A stretch of DNA of 64,000 bases from SAR92 clade bacterium. Its GTDB lineage: Bacteria > Pseudomonadota > Gammaproteobacteria > Pseudomonadales > Porticoccaceae. This document shows, one piece after another, positions 33,154-42,429 of the stretch. Each line of letters starts with the position of its first letter. Position 1 is the stretch's first letter. Where the stretch lies: positions 62,001 through 126,000 of the forward strand of contig JACNKP010000033.1 in the NCBI GenBank assembly GCA_014381985.1, in the 5' to 3' direction. The notes below the pieces were generated by a model. That model did not search any database and had not been told where the DNA came from. It saw nothing but the letters and a program-made list of their open reading frames with translations. The translations under genes and the position numbers were made by a program.

Positions 33154-34356
33154 ATGCGTCGTCAATATTCGATGGCCATAAAATTGCCCGTAATAATTGC
33201 CTCTGCGTGCTTATTATTTGGTTTTTTGAGTTGGGCCGTCATCGTATCTCAAACTTCAATGCTGGCTAAGCAAGCGGTTGAAGATAAAAGCACCGCCACG
33301 CTTAACCAACTCGCTGAGCTAGTGCGCGCACCCCTATTTAGCAATGATACCGTAGGACTGCAGTTCGCCCTGCGCAAAGCGACGACAGATCAGTCTATTT
33401 TTAGCGCAAGCTTATATGATGTAGACGACAATCTGATTGCCCAAAGCACGCAGGCTAGTGAATTGCCCACGAACTTAACACAGTTTAGACAAGATATTGC
33501 GCTTGAAGATACCCAGGTAGGCACCCTGCTAATATCAGTTATAAGCCAGCCCATCTACGCAAAGTATTCTAATGTCTTTTTGATATGGGCTGTAATTTGG
33601 CTCCTATTTAGCATCAGTTGCACTTATGTTTGCTACCGGTTCGCTGGGCAGATAGCGCGCCGATTGAGAGCATTAACCAACCGCCTACCTGGCAGTAGTG
33701 ACCCGATGATCGATGAAATTCTTGCTCTAGAAACGAGAATACAACCGCTACTTGCAACATCTGGGCAGTTTTCGAACGACACCGAAAATGGTTACTATTG
33801 CTCGCTCATAACTGCCACGATTAAAAACCGGAAAAGTTTAAACGACCAACTTAATCACGAAAATCTTGAATTATTGTTTGAAAACATCGATCACTGTATT
33901 GATCGCACACTTGAACTTTATGGTGCGCAGCGCACAGAAGGTAGTGAGAGTAGAATTTGTTTTTATATTCGCTCTACTCAGTGTTCCAAACAGCATTTGC
34001 TTGTCTGTCTTATGGCTGTTTATTCATTACAAAAACTTCTGGATCGCCTGTCAGCCAAATTGGGCATTGACCTCGAGATTAACTGGACACTCTGTAGCGA
34101 AACGCTATCCGCGCTTCCGGTGATTCGTTATCACGAGAAAATGTCTGCGCTAAAAAATAAATCAAAATCGATAAGCGAAAGAATAGATAAAGGCGTGATA
34201 GCTCTCTACGTCACTGAATATGACATAGAGCAGCTGGCTACTATTGCTCGATTTAACCCTTTCGAAGAAAATTGTCATATTTTTCATGGCTTCCCTGAAC
34301 AACGGCAGGCTTTACTTGAAAAGCAAATACTGCACTTGGCCTCGGTATGCCTATAG
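33154..34356 (+). CDS. AhpA/YtjB-like membrane protein with C-terminal domain possibly related to nucleotide cyclases
   Basis: Divergent to serB as for ytjB in E. coli; two TM segments flanking a periplasmic region; large cytoplasmic C-terminal domain. Start taken at internal Met (ORF track 33121). Confidence 0.65.
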   Translation: MRRQYSMAIKLPVIIASACLLFGFLSWAVIVSQTSMLAKQAVEDKSTATLNQLAELVRAPLFSNDTVGLQFALRKATTDQSIFSASLYDVDDNLIAQSTQASELPTNLTQFRQDIALEDTQVGTLLISVISQPIYAKYSNVFLIWAVIWLLFSISCTYVCYRFAGQIARRLRALTNRLPGSSDPMIDEILALETRIQPLLATSGQFSNDTENGYYCSLITATIKNRKSLNDQLNHENLELLFENIDHCIDRTLELYGAQRTEGSESRICFYIRSTQCSKQHLLVCLMAVYSLQKLLDRLSAKLGIDLEINWTLCSETLSALPVIRYHEKMSALKNKSKSISERIDKGVIALYVTEYDIEQLATIARFNPFEENCHIFHGFPEQRQALLEKQILHLASVCL

Positions 34357-34374
34357 CCATTAATTACATAGTTA

Positions 34375-34755
34375 TTAGTTGCAATAATTTTCGTTAATAA
34401 TTAAACCCCACACTGCTAAAAACAATATGAGTGATATAAGAACGGCGGCAGAGCCGACATCTTTTGCGCGACCAGACAACTCATGAAACTCAAACCCAAT
34501 TCGATCTACAACCACCTCAATTCCGGTGTTGAGCAACTCAACAATTAATACCATTAACAGCACGCCGACCAGCAGTATTAGCTGTAAATAATCATTAGCT
34601 ACATGGAACGCCAGAGGTATTAAAATCACCGAAGCCAGCAATTCACACCGGAATGCTTCCTGGGTTCTTAAGGCAGACTCCAAGCCCTGAATGGAATGTT
34701 TCGTCGTTAGCACTAAACGCCTGTGGAGGAGCCCTAAAACACCTTTTCCAAACAT
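34375..34755 (-). CDS. dgkA: Diacylglycerol kinase
   Basis: 126 aa; GLESALRTQEAFRCELL, VELLNTGIEVVVDRI. Confidence 0.93.
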   Translation of the reverse strand: MFGKGVLGLLHRRLVLTTKHSIQGLESALRTQEAFRCELLASVILIPLAFHVANDYLQLILLVGVLLMVLIVELLNTGIEVVVDRIGFEFHELSGRAKDVGSAAVLISLILFLAVWGLIINENYCN

Positions 34756-34767
34756 TATTTATTACCC

Positions 34768-35550
34768 CTAAACGTCTAAATTTTGATTCATTTCAAAGCT
34801 AGGACTACCCTCAAGTGGGGCGCCAACTATTCTTGCTGGAACGCCAACAACCGTTGTGTGCGGAGGGATAGACTCGATGACTAAACTCCCTGCACCCACT
34901 TTGACCCCATCCCCGATCTTAACGTTGCCCATAATTTTTGCTCCCGCTGAAATCATAACGCCACTGCCCACTTCAGGATGACGGTCGCCTTCTCCGCTAC
35001 CGATGCCTCCGAGAGTCACCGAATGCAAAATGGAGACGTTCTCTCCGATAATGGCTGTCTCCCCAACGACCAAACCGGTTGCATGGTCAATCATAATGCC
35101 AGAGCCTATTCGAGCCCCAGGATGAATATCTACTGCAAACACTTCTGCTACTTGGTTTTGCAGGAAAAGTGCCAGAGCTGTGCGATTATTACACCAGTAC
35201 CAATGAGCGACTCGGTGGAACTGCATCGCCTGAAAGCCCTTAAAATAAAGTAGCGGTATAAGGTGCTTATCGCATGCTGGATCACGTTCAAAGCTCGCCA
35301 TAATGTCCAGTCGTGCACTAGCTGTAATGCTCGGATCAACCTTAAGCACCTTAAGAATAAGTTTTTCAATAGCGGCAGAAGGTATCGCAGAGCTGTTAAG
35401 TTGATTGGCTAGATTATAGCTAAGAGCTGAATCGAGATCTGAGTGGTCAAGAATAGCACTCTGATAAAACTCGGATAACAATGGCTCTTCGGCAATTGAC
35501 ACCTTAGCTTCTTCGGTAATAAGCAACCAAACTGGATCATCAGATATCAT
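34768..35550 (-). CDS. Serine O-acetyltransferase paralog (copy 2)
   Basis: 260 aa; DIHPGARIGSGIMIDHATGLVVGETAIIGENVSILHSVTLGG; hexapeptide repeats. Confidence 0.92.
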   Translation of the reverse strand: MISDDPVWLLITEEAKVSIAEEPLLSEFYQSAILDHSDLDSALSYNLANQLNSSAIPSAAIEKLILKVLKVDPSITASARLDIMASFERDPACDKHLIPLLYFKGFQAMQFHRVAHWYWCNNRTALALFLQNQVAEVFAVDIHPGARIGSGIMIDHATGLVVGETAIIGENVSILHSVTLGGIGSGEGDRHPEVGSGVMISAGAKIMGNVKIGDGVKVGAGSLVIESIPPHTTVVGVPARIVGAPLEGSPSFEMNQNLDV

Positions 35551-35561
35551 TAGTAAGCTAC

Positions 35562-36299
35562 CTATACATTGTCGTCAACTGAGACGTCTACAAATCGGTG
35601 AATAATCTCATCAAGGTATTTTAACACGGTATCAAGATTGACCAATTCCAAATTATTTAATAATTGATGCTTAACAATATCCGTGGTTAGCTGCTGAGCG
35701 CAACTATTTGAGATAGGGGCATAGCTAATATGCCAAGGCTCTGGGGATACTCCGCCGCGATCAACGGCGTAGGGGCGATAGAAGCCCTTGGAGCACTCTT
35801 GCCCCTTAATAAACACGCTGCTTAGCCATTCATGCATAGGTGCAAACACCCCATCGCCCTCGCACTCATCTGTTGTCAACTGAATCTGGTACCCCTCAGG
35901 CATCGCGTGAGCGTCATAAACATCAAAGTCACTACCCCAATGATGACGCGACGTACCCGGCAAGGCTGACCATCGCAGTACTGCCTGAATTTGTTGCCAC
36001 GGATCGAGCTGAGACATATTAATTGGATCGCCTAACTCATCTATAACCGGTCTTTCTCCCAATAGTTTTTGATTCCAAATCAACATTTGTCTGTCAAAGG
36101 AACGGAATCCGCTGCAAATACACATATCAAAGCCTTGCTTTGCCGCTTCGGTCTTTAAGTCTAAAAAAGGTTTAAGTGCCTTTTGATGAACCAAGATACT
36201 GTTTTGGGCCCGTGAATTCTGACTAAGAGCAACATCCACCAAATGCCGATCGGTGAGGCCGGTCAAAATATCAGTAGCAATTTTCTCTAACTCAGCCAT
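35562..36299 (-). CDS. M15 family D-alanyl-D-alanine carboxypeptidase-like protein
   Basis: 245 aa; CSGFRSFDRQ, SRHHWGSDFDVYD, EPWHISY zinc-peptidase motifs. Confidence 0.88.
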   Translation of the reverse strand: MAELEKIATDILTGLTDRHLVDVALSQNSRAQNSILVHQKALKPFLDLKTEAAKQGFDMCICSGFRSFDRQMLIWNQKLLGERPVIDELGDPINMSQLDPWQQIQAVLRWSALPGTSRHHWGSDFDVYDAHAMPEGYQIQLTTDECEGDGVFAPMHEWLSSVFIKGQECSKGFYRPYAVDRGGVSPEPWHISYAPISNSCAQQLTTDIVKHQLLNNLELVNLDTVLKYLDEIIHRFVDVSVDDNV

Positions 36300-36501
36300 A
36301 TTAGGAGTAGACCTTATGGATAAAGTGATGGAAGCCTGAGTTTATACCTCTATGGGCATAAATAATCAAAATCTGTGTCAAAATCGATCGATTAGTAACA
36401 CCAATTTTACTGCTAGCCGTCAATCTTTACCTAAATAAGGGCTTTTACACAAAGGCGCTATGCGGCATGATGCGAGAAACACAGGATCAACATTAAAGTT
36501 T

Positions 36502-36897
36502 ATGCTTAAACACGATATTTTTCTTTGTAATTTGGACGACCTTGCCGAACAAGAGGCCATAGAGCTCAGCGTTGAGCATTGCCCCCTATTTGCCGTGCGC
36601 CATAATGATAACCTTTATGCCTACTGGAACAGCTGCCCACATGTAGGTGTGCCGCTGAACTGGATGCCCGGTAAATTTCTCGACATAGACAAAACCTTTA
36701 TCCAATGTTCATCCCATGGGGCGATATTTGGAATTGACAGTGGTAAATGTGTTTCGGGGCCCTGCGTGGGTGATCACCTAAGTCCCGTTGTATTAAAACA
36801 AAAAGACACAGGCTTTTATGTCGCGGCAGACCAACGCCTACCCAAGCCACCGATTAATCTTCGCGCTCAAGCCTTGGCAGATCTTGAAGACAGTTAA
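36502..36897 (+). CDS. Rieske [2Fe-2S] domain protein
   Basis: CPHVGVPLNWM ... CSSHGAIFGIDSGKCVSGPC. Start at internal Met (ORF track 36460). Confidence 0.85.
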   Translation: MLKHDIFLCNLDDLAEQEAIELSVEHCPLFAVRHNDNLYAYWNSCPHVGVPLNWMPGKFLDIDKTFIQCSSHGAIFGIDSGKCVSGPCVGDHLSPVVLKQKDTGFYVAADQRLPKPPINLRAQALADLEDS

Positions 36898-37609
36898 TCG
36901 ACTTATGTAATATGATTTCTTCTGTACTTATCTTGGCACCCCAAGCCATTACTTCAACACCTTTAGATATTGCAAGCGTCAGCGTCTGTGCATAGACCGG
37001 ATCAATATCTGCTGCCACCTCTATTCGTTCAACATTGGTTAACTGAACACAGAAAAACAAGATAGCGCGATGTCCTGACTCTACCATTGAAATCAATTCA
37101 CGTAGATGCTTAGTACCGCGACTAGTAACTGAATCAGGAAAGCTTGCAAGACCCTTCCCTCTATCCATAGTCACATTCTTAACCTCCACATAACAATCCC
37201 GAAGACCACCGGCACTATCCTCAAGCAAAAAATCAATCCGACTTTTCTCTTCACCATAGGGCACCTCTGCTGTCACTTGATCGTAGCTCGCTAATTCTTC
37301 AATGATCCCGCTATCTATAGCATGACGCACTAAATGATTCGCGCGCACAGTATTTACACCAGCTAAATTACCATGGCTAGTGGTTACTATCTCTAAGGTT
37401 CCTGGTAATTTCCGCTTGGGATTATCGGATAGCGAAAACCAGCAAGATGACCCCTCGACCTGACAGTACTTCATTGACCCAGTGTTGGGACAATGCACTG
37501 TCATAAGATTACCCTGAAGATCAATAACGTCGGTAAAGAAACGTTTGTAGCGTTTCACAAAAGTAGCTGGGAATAGCGTTGGGAATGTTTGCATCAAGTC
37601 TAGGCTCAT
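36854..37609 (-). CDS. sfsA: Sugar fermentation stimulation protein A (DNA/RNA nuclease family)
   Basis: 251 aa; FVKRYKRFFTDV, VHCPNTGSMKYC, LVRHAIDSGIIEEL. Confidence 0.95.
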   Translation of the reverse strand: MSLDLMQTFPTLFPATFVKRYKRFFTDVIDLQGNLMTVHCPNTGSMKYCQVEGSSCWFSLSDNPKRKLPGTLEIVTTSHGNLAGVNTVRANHLVRHAIDSGIIEELASYDQVTAEVPYGEEKSRIDFLLEDSAGGLRDCYVEVKNVTMDRGKGLASFPDSVTSRGTKHLRELISMVESGHRAILFFCVQLTNVERIEVAADIDPVYAQTLTLAISKGVEVMAWGAKISTEEIILHKSINCLQDLPRLERED

Positions 37610-37751
37610 TTGTCAGATTTGGTGGTACTCCAACCACAGGATAATGGTGGATTGCGGATAATTAAACTGTTATCACCACGATGGTCTACTATTACTAAAG
37701 TTCCAATAAGGACTTTTTAATCAAAATATATGCACAAAAGGAAAGTTTTCC

Positions 37752-37780
37752 TTGATAAATGACGTAAATTTCTCTATAAA
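37752..37780 (+). promoter_or_regulatory. Predicted sigma70 promoter of dksA (TTGATA-N17-TATAAA) with GC-rich discriminator
   Basis: TTGATA at 37752-37757, TATAAA at 37775-37780, then CGCGGCTCGCG immediately downstream. Confidence 0.65.
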
Positions 37781-37824
37781 CGCGGCTCGCGAATTTACGT
37801 GAATTTCAACAGCGGATTTAGTTC

Positions 37825-38310
37825 ATGGCTACGGCAAAAGTAAAAGTTACTACAAAGAACACTAATAAGTCTAAGGGAAAAGCTCCGGGATCAGCAACTC
37901 TTCACGGATTGAGCCCCTATGTGGAAAAGAAAAACGAAGAATTTATGAATAAAGATCAGCGCGAGCACTTCAAGCTTATTTTGAAGGCATGGCGTCATGA
38001 ATTAATGGAAGAAGTAGACCGCACCGTGACGCACATGAAGGACGAAGCAGCCAATTTTCCTGATCCTGCCGATCGCGCAACCCAGGAAGAGGAGTTTAGT
38101 TTAGAGCTTCGAACCAGAGATAGGGAACGCAAACTCATTAAGAAAATCGATAAGACTTTGATAAGAGTCGAAGACGACGATTACGGATTTTGTGACCAGT
38201 GTGGTATCGATATAGGCATTCGAAGACTAGAAGCCCGACCAACAGCAGACCTTTGCGTTGACTGTAAAACCCTTGATGAAATTAAAGAAAAGCAGCTAAC
38301 CGGGCATTAA
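37825..38310 (+). CDS. dksA: RNA polymerase-binding transcription factor DksA
   Basis: 161 aa; CDQCGIDIGIRRLEARPTADLCVDCKTL zinc finger; coiled coil. Confidence 0.97.
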   Translation: MATAKVKVTTKNTNKSKGKAPGSATLHGLSPYVEKKNEEFMNKDQREHFKLILKAWRHELMEEVDRTVTHMKDEAANFPDPADRATQEEEFSLELRTRDRERKLIKKIDKTLIRVEDDDYGFCDQCGIDIGIRRLEARPTADLCVDCKTLDEIKEKQLTGH

Positions 38311-38370
38311 TACTGGGCAGTCTAGCGCTCAGTGCAAGCCCTCCTGAACTAAGGCTAGCAGGCCTAGACT

Positions 38371-39264
38371 ATGTCAACAGAAAAGATAGTAGGCCGCTTT
38401 GCGCCCTCTCCTACAGGACCACTCCATTTCGGGTCTTTATCGTGTGCCTTAGCGAGCTATTTAGATGTCAAAAATCTTGGTGGTAAATGGTTGGTTCGCA
38501 TTGAAGACATAGACCCTCCTCGCGAGATTAAAGGAGCGAGCAGCCACATCTTAGGCCAGCTAGAAGCCCACGGATTGTGCTGGGATGATAAAGAGCTATT
38601 TCAAAGTACTCGCCTAGACGCATACCAAGACTCACTAGATATCCTCAAACAAAATAACCTAGCCTATCATTGTGAATGTTCACGCCAGCGTGTTAATTCA
38701 CTAGAGGGTATTTATGATAATCGTTGCCGACAGTCGCATCTACCGTCAACAGACAATGCCACTCGTTTGCAGTTGAATCAGCCTCATCAATTAGTCAAAT
38801 TCGTCGATAAGATCGCTGGCCGATATGTTCAATCATTAGCTAAAGATGTCGGTGATTTTGTTATTCGCCGTAGAGATAATTTGTTTTCTTATCAGTTAGC
38901 TGTAACCGTTGATGATCAATACCAAAATATAACTCACGTGATGCGAGGTTCAGATCTCTTAGATTCCACGCCAAGACAAATTTATTTACAACATTGCCTA
39001 GGCTTCACTCAGCCACAATATGCTCATTTGCCAGTAGCTACAAACCCCTTAGGTCAAAAATTAAGTAAGCAAAACCTCGCTTCGAGTCTGATCTCTGGCC
39101 AGGAGGCAATTAATATTTGGTCGGCACTAAATTGGCTGAATCAATCTCCGCCCAACGACTTACGAAAATGGTCGGTTAGTGAAATCCTAGCTTGGGCTAT
39201 TGCCCACTGGGACTCTACTAATATTAAGCGCGCTTTAACCATGCCGGCGCCAGAAGGGTTTTAA
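38371..39264 (+). CDS. gluQ: Glutamyl-Q tRNA(Asp) synthetase
   Basis: 297 aa; GRFAPSPTGPLHFGSL, zinc-site residues CECSR...C; dksA-gluQ synteny. Confidence 0.95.
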   Translation: MSTEKIVGRFAPSPTGPLHFGSLSCALASYLDVKNLGGKWLVRIEDIDPPREIKGASSHILGQLEAHGLCWDDKELFQSTRLDAYQDSLDILKQNNLAYHCECSRQRVNSLEGIYDNRCRQSHLPSTDNATRLQLNQPHQLVKFVDKIAGRYVQSLAKDVGDFVIRRRDNLFSYQLAVTVDDQYQNITHVMRGSDLLDSTPRQIYLQHCLGFTQPQYAHLPVATNPLGQKLSKQNLASSLISGQEAINIWSALNWLNQSPPNDLRKWSVSEILAWAIAHWDSTNIKRALTMPAPEGF

Positions 39265-39365
39265 TCATGTTGTCTCTGCATATCGCTACGGGTAGTTTGC
39301 TTTACCAAGCTACCTTGCATAACATCACCAGTTCTGTCACTTTCAGGCACAAATTTTAGAATGCA

Positions 39366-39548
39366 TTGCTTATGTTTAATTATAGATTAGTCGCAACGCT
39401 ACTTTTACTTTCCATTGTAGTGTTCCCGCTCGCTACTCAGTGGGCACTGGAACTTGACGGTAGCTGGTTCAGGCCTTTCTTGGTATGGGCATTACTCATA
39501 TTTACCACGTACATATTACAGCGCGATCGGACGACTGATGAGCAGTAA
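39366..39548 (+). CDS. cbrX: Small membrane protein in cbrX position, overlapping cbrA start
   Basis: 60 aa with two hydrophobic segments; its terminal codons ATGAGCAGTAA contain the likely cbrA ATG (39538). Confidence 0.65.
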   Translation: MLMFNYRLVATLLLLSIVVFPLATQWALELDGSWFRPFLVWALLIFTTYILQRDRTTDEQ

Positions 39549-42429
39549 TATAGGCATTTTTACTCTTTTAGCGCTGATCACAGCGTGCGTTCTATCTAGA
39601 ACTATAGCGTCTAGTACTGATCGCTTGAGTCAAAATGTAATATTATCTCTGGCGTTGCTTGCTAGTACCGGTGTTTTACTTGCCACGGGCGCCATCGAAA
39701 TGACCGGACGCTATGGCTATAGCGCCATTTTTGCGTTGTTCGCTTTCTCTTTAGTGTTTGTCATTGCACCATTGATTTTGTTTCCTATCCGGCGTCTCAG
39801 TGGCGTGGTTAGATTAGCCACCTCAGTGGACTTCTTGACCTTTCGTTATCGCGGTAAAAGTGTTGCCATTTGGGCCTGTGGCGCGACCATTTTAGCGGTC
39901 ATTCCACTGCTAGTGGCACAGCTGTTATCTATAGAATCGGTGGTCCATTTCATCTTTGGTGAAAACAACACAACTGTCGGCATGCTGGCAACACTCCTAA
40001 TCATCAGCCTAATATCTTGGAATTCTATACAATCTGGAGTGAGCAACCACCTTAGGTGGTTGTTAGCAGCGGCAGGACTTTTATTGCTTTGCGCTATGGG
40101 CTTATCCGCATGGATTGTCACAGACGCGGTCTTTGGTGGCGTCAGCGAAATGAATCAGTGGTCTGTTGACAGTAATCAGCAAAACATTATTAAGAGGTTT
40201 AACTCATCCTACAGCCTATTTATTGTATTTCTTGCTGCCAGTCTTTCTTATCCTGTAAATTTCAATATACTCATATCTGAAGACATTTCCGATCGTCAAG
40301 CAAGCATGTCATCTTGGGTTTATCCTCTTTTAATACTATTAGTCAGCATCCCCCTAATCCCCCTCCTCTGGAGCGGCCTAGCGCTTCAACCATCGTCTTC
40401 ACTGCAGCAATATCTATATAGCATGCCAATGATGGCCGGGCATCCTCTAGTCTCAAGTCTAGGGGCCGCCAGTATCCTCTTATTAGGCATTACGTTGTGT
40501 AGTGGCTTGACCATCTTGTCGGCAAAAATGGTTCTTAACAGTGTTGTATTGCCCGATAAAAATCTATATCAACAAAAAAACCTAACCCAGTGGATCAACC
40601 AGCGCACTTTTGTCGTCTCACTCGGGCTGATCTTGTTCAGCATGGCACTTTGCTTGAACATCAAAAGCCGCAGCATAACCGATCTGTATTTAGTCGGCTT
40701 TACCGGCTTGGCACAACTAACGCCAGGTATAATTGCGGCAATGTATTTACCTAAAGTATCACGCCATGCCTTCATCACAGGACTTGCTGGCGGTCTACTT
40801 GTTTGGTTAGTGGCCTTAGCGTTGCCGATGCTATTTGGTGATTGGAGTTGGTATATACCCCTGATGGACAAAACCCTTCTTTTTGGGATGCAGGCCTGGG
40901 AAGTTTGGTCTATTGAAGCACTGCTTCTGAATATTACACTTTGCACTCTTATTTCTCTTTTTGGCAAAATGGATGAGCCGCAAAAAACCTTTGCGTCTAT
41001 TTGCATGGCCGACAACGTTTATATTCCTGTTCGTGTTGAGATTGACCAAAAAACCGTTGCCGAGTTAACCGAGCGGCTCACGTTATCCTTGGGAGACGAG
41101 GCCGACGTCGAAATTGAATCGGCCCTAACGTTATTAGGACTTGATAGTCGAGAAATTAGGCCCGCCTCTTTGCGACAGTTGCGCGACGCCATTAATGCGT
41201 CTTTAAATTTACGCTTTGGTATTCTCGCCGCAGAACGGATTATGAGCCACTCGCTGCCAAGGACAATTTCGAATCACTCAGATCCTGAGGATATTTACCT
41301 TCTTGAGTCAGTCCTTGCTGTCCACGGAGATCAATTGACTGGCATCGCAAGTGAATTAAATAAATTAAGGGTGCATCATCGAGAAATGTTGGATAAGTTG
41401 CCCATAGGGATTATTTCTCTCGATCAAAATGGTGAAATATTAAAATGGAATACTGCCATATCTCGATACACAGGTATTGATAAAGACGCTGCACTAGGAA
41501 GTTCGATTACAGATTTCCCTGAACCGTGGAAATCTAATATCAGAGAGTTCCTAGCTAGTGACGACAAAGCTAGAGATAGTGTCCGCTTAGAAAGCGCAAA
41601 TAGTGTCAGGTGGTTTAGTTTTCAGAAATCAACTGAAGAGACGCTTGAAGATCTGAATAACGACGTTATATTACTCATAGAAGAACAAACTCAAGCTGTA
41701 TTGCTGACACAAAAGTCGATCGACAACGAAAGATTGGCCTCTATCGGTCGCTTGGCCGCGGGTGTAGCCCATGAAATAGGTAATCCCGTTACTGGTATTG
41801 CATGTCTTGCTCAGAACTTACAGCATGAAAGTGAGCCCAGCCAAATCCTTGAGTCTGCGCAACATATTTTATCTCAAACTGATCGTATTAATCGGATCGT
41901 AGAATCCCTAATTAATTTTTCCAAAGGTGATAAATCAAAGCAAGGGTTATTTTATCTGGTTAACTTACGCAAAGTCATTGAAGAGGCTATCCAACTTTTA
42001 ACTCTTGGGGATATAGAACCTAAGGTCACCTTTACTGCTGACATTAACCCTGACATGGACGTCTTAGGTGATTACCACCAACTAGTCCAAATCTTTCTTA
42101 ACTTGCTCAGCAACAGTCGTGATGCGTCACCCTTAAGTAGCCAAGTAACCATTATAGCCAAGCGTGACTCACAGAATATTAGAGTTACCGTTAACGATTC
42201 AGGAACAGGTATAGATCAAGGGCTTCAATCACAGTTATACGAGCCCTTCGTAACCACCAAGGAACCAGGGCAAGGCACAGGCCTAGGTCTCTGGATAGTG
42301 TTTAAACTCATTAAGGGTCTTGGAGCTGACATTTCAATATCAAGCCCAGCCGAAAACAGTACATGCGGCACAACCGTAGCCCTCAATTTCAAAGCCTACA
42401 CTTCTGACGCGGTTGAGGATGTCTCATGA
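39538..42429 (+). CDS. cbrA: CbrA-like sensor histidine kinase with N-terminal SLC5/SSS transporter-like domain
   Basis: Polytopic N-terminal half, then PAS-like region, H-box LAAGVAHEIGNPVTG, N/G boxes (NLLSNSRDA, GTGLGLWIV); synteny dksA-gluQ-cbrX-cbrA-cbrB-pcnB. Start set at 39538 rather than 39454. Confidence 0.9.
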   Translation: MSSNIGIFTLLALITACVLSRTIASSTDRLSQNVILSLALLASTGVLLATGAIEMTGRYGYSAIFALFAFSLVFVIAPLILFPIRRLSGVVRLATSVDFLTFRYRGKSVAIWACGATILAVIPLLVAQLLSIESVVHFIFGENNTTVGMLATLLIISLISWNSIQSGVSNHLRWLLAAAGLLLLCAMGLSAWIVTDAVFGGVSEMNQWSVDSNQQNIIKRFNSSYSLFIVFLAASLSYPVNFNILISEDISDRQASMSSWVYPLLILLVSIPLIPLLWSGLALQPSSSLQQYLYSMPMMAGHPLVSSLGAASILLLGITLCSGLTILSAKMVLNSVVLPDKNLYQQKNLTQWINQRTFVVSLGLILFSMALCLNIKSRSITDLYLVGFTGLAQLTPGIIAAMYLPKVSRHAFITGLAGGLLVWLVALALPMLFGDWSWYIPLMDKTLLFGMQAWEVWSIEALLLNITLCTLISLFGKMDEPQKTFASICMADNVYIPVRVEIDQKTVAELTERLTLSLGDEADVEIESALTLLGLDSREIRPASLRQLRDAINASLNLRFGILAAERIMSHSLPRTISNHSDPEDIYLLESVLAVHGDQLTGIASELNKLRVHHREMLDKLPIGIISLDQNGEILKWNTAISRYTGIDKDAALGSSITDFPEPWKSNIREFLASDDKARDSVRLESANSVRWFSFQKSTEETLEDLNNDVILLIEEQTQAVLLTQKSIDNERLASIGRLAAGVAHEIGNPVTGIACLAQNLQHESEPSQILESAQHILSQTDRINRIVESLINFSKGDKSKQGLFYLVNLRKVIEEAIQLLTLGDIEPKVTFTADINPDMDVLGDYHQLVQIFLNLLSNSRDASPLSSQVTIIAKRDSQNIRVTVNDSGTGIDQGLQSQLYEPFVTTKEPGQGTGLGLWIVFKLIKGLGADISISSPAENSTCGTTVALNFKAYTSDAVEDVS

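Noticed and set aside
39454-39537. Upstream start of the CbrA ORF given in the ORF track
   Set aside because: The N-terminal extension is the out-of-frame reading of cbrX; ATG 39538 at the overlap is the more plausible start.
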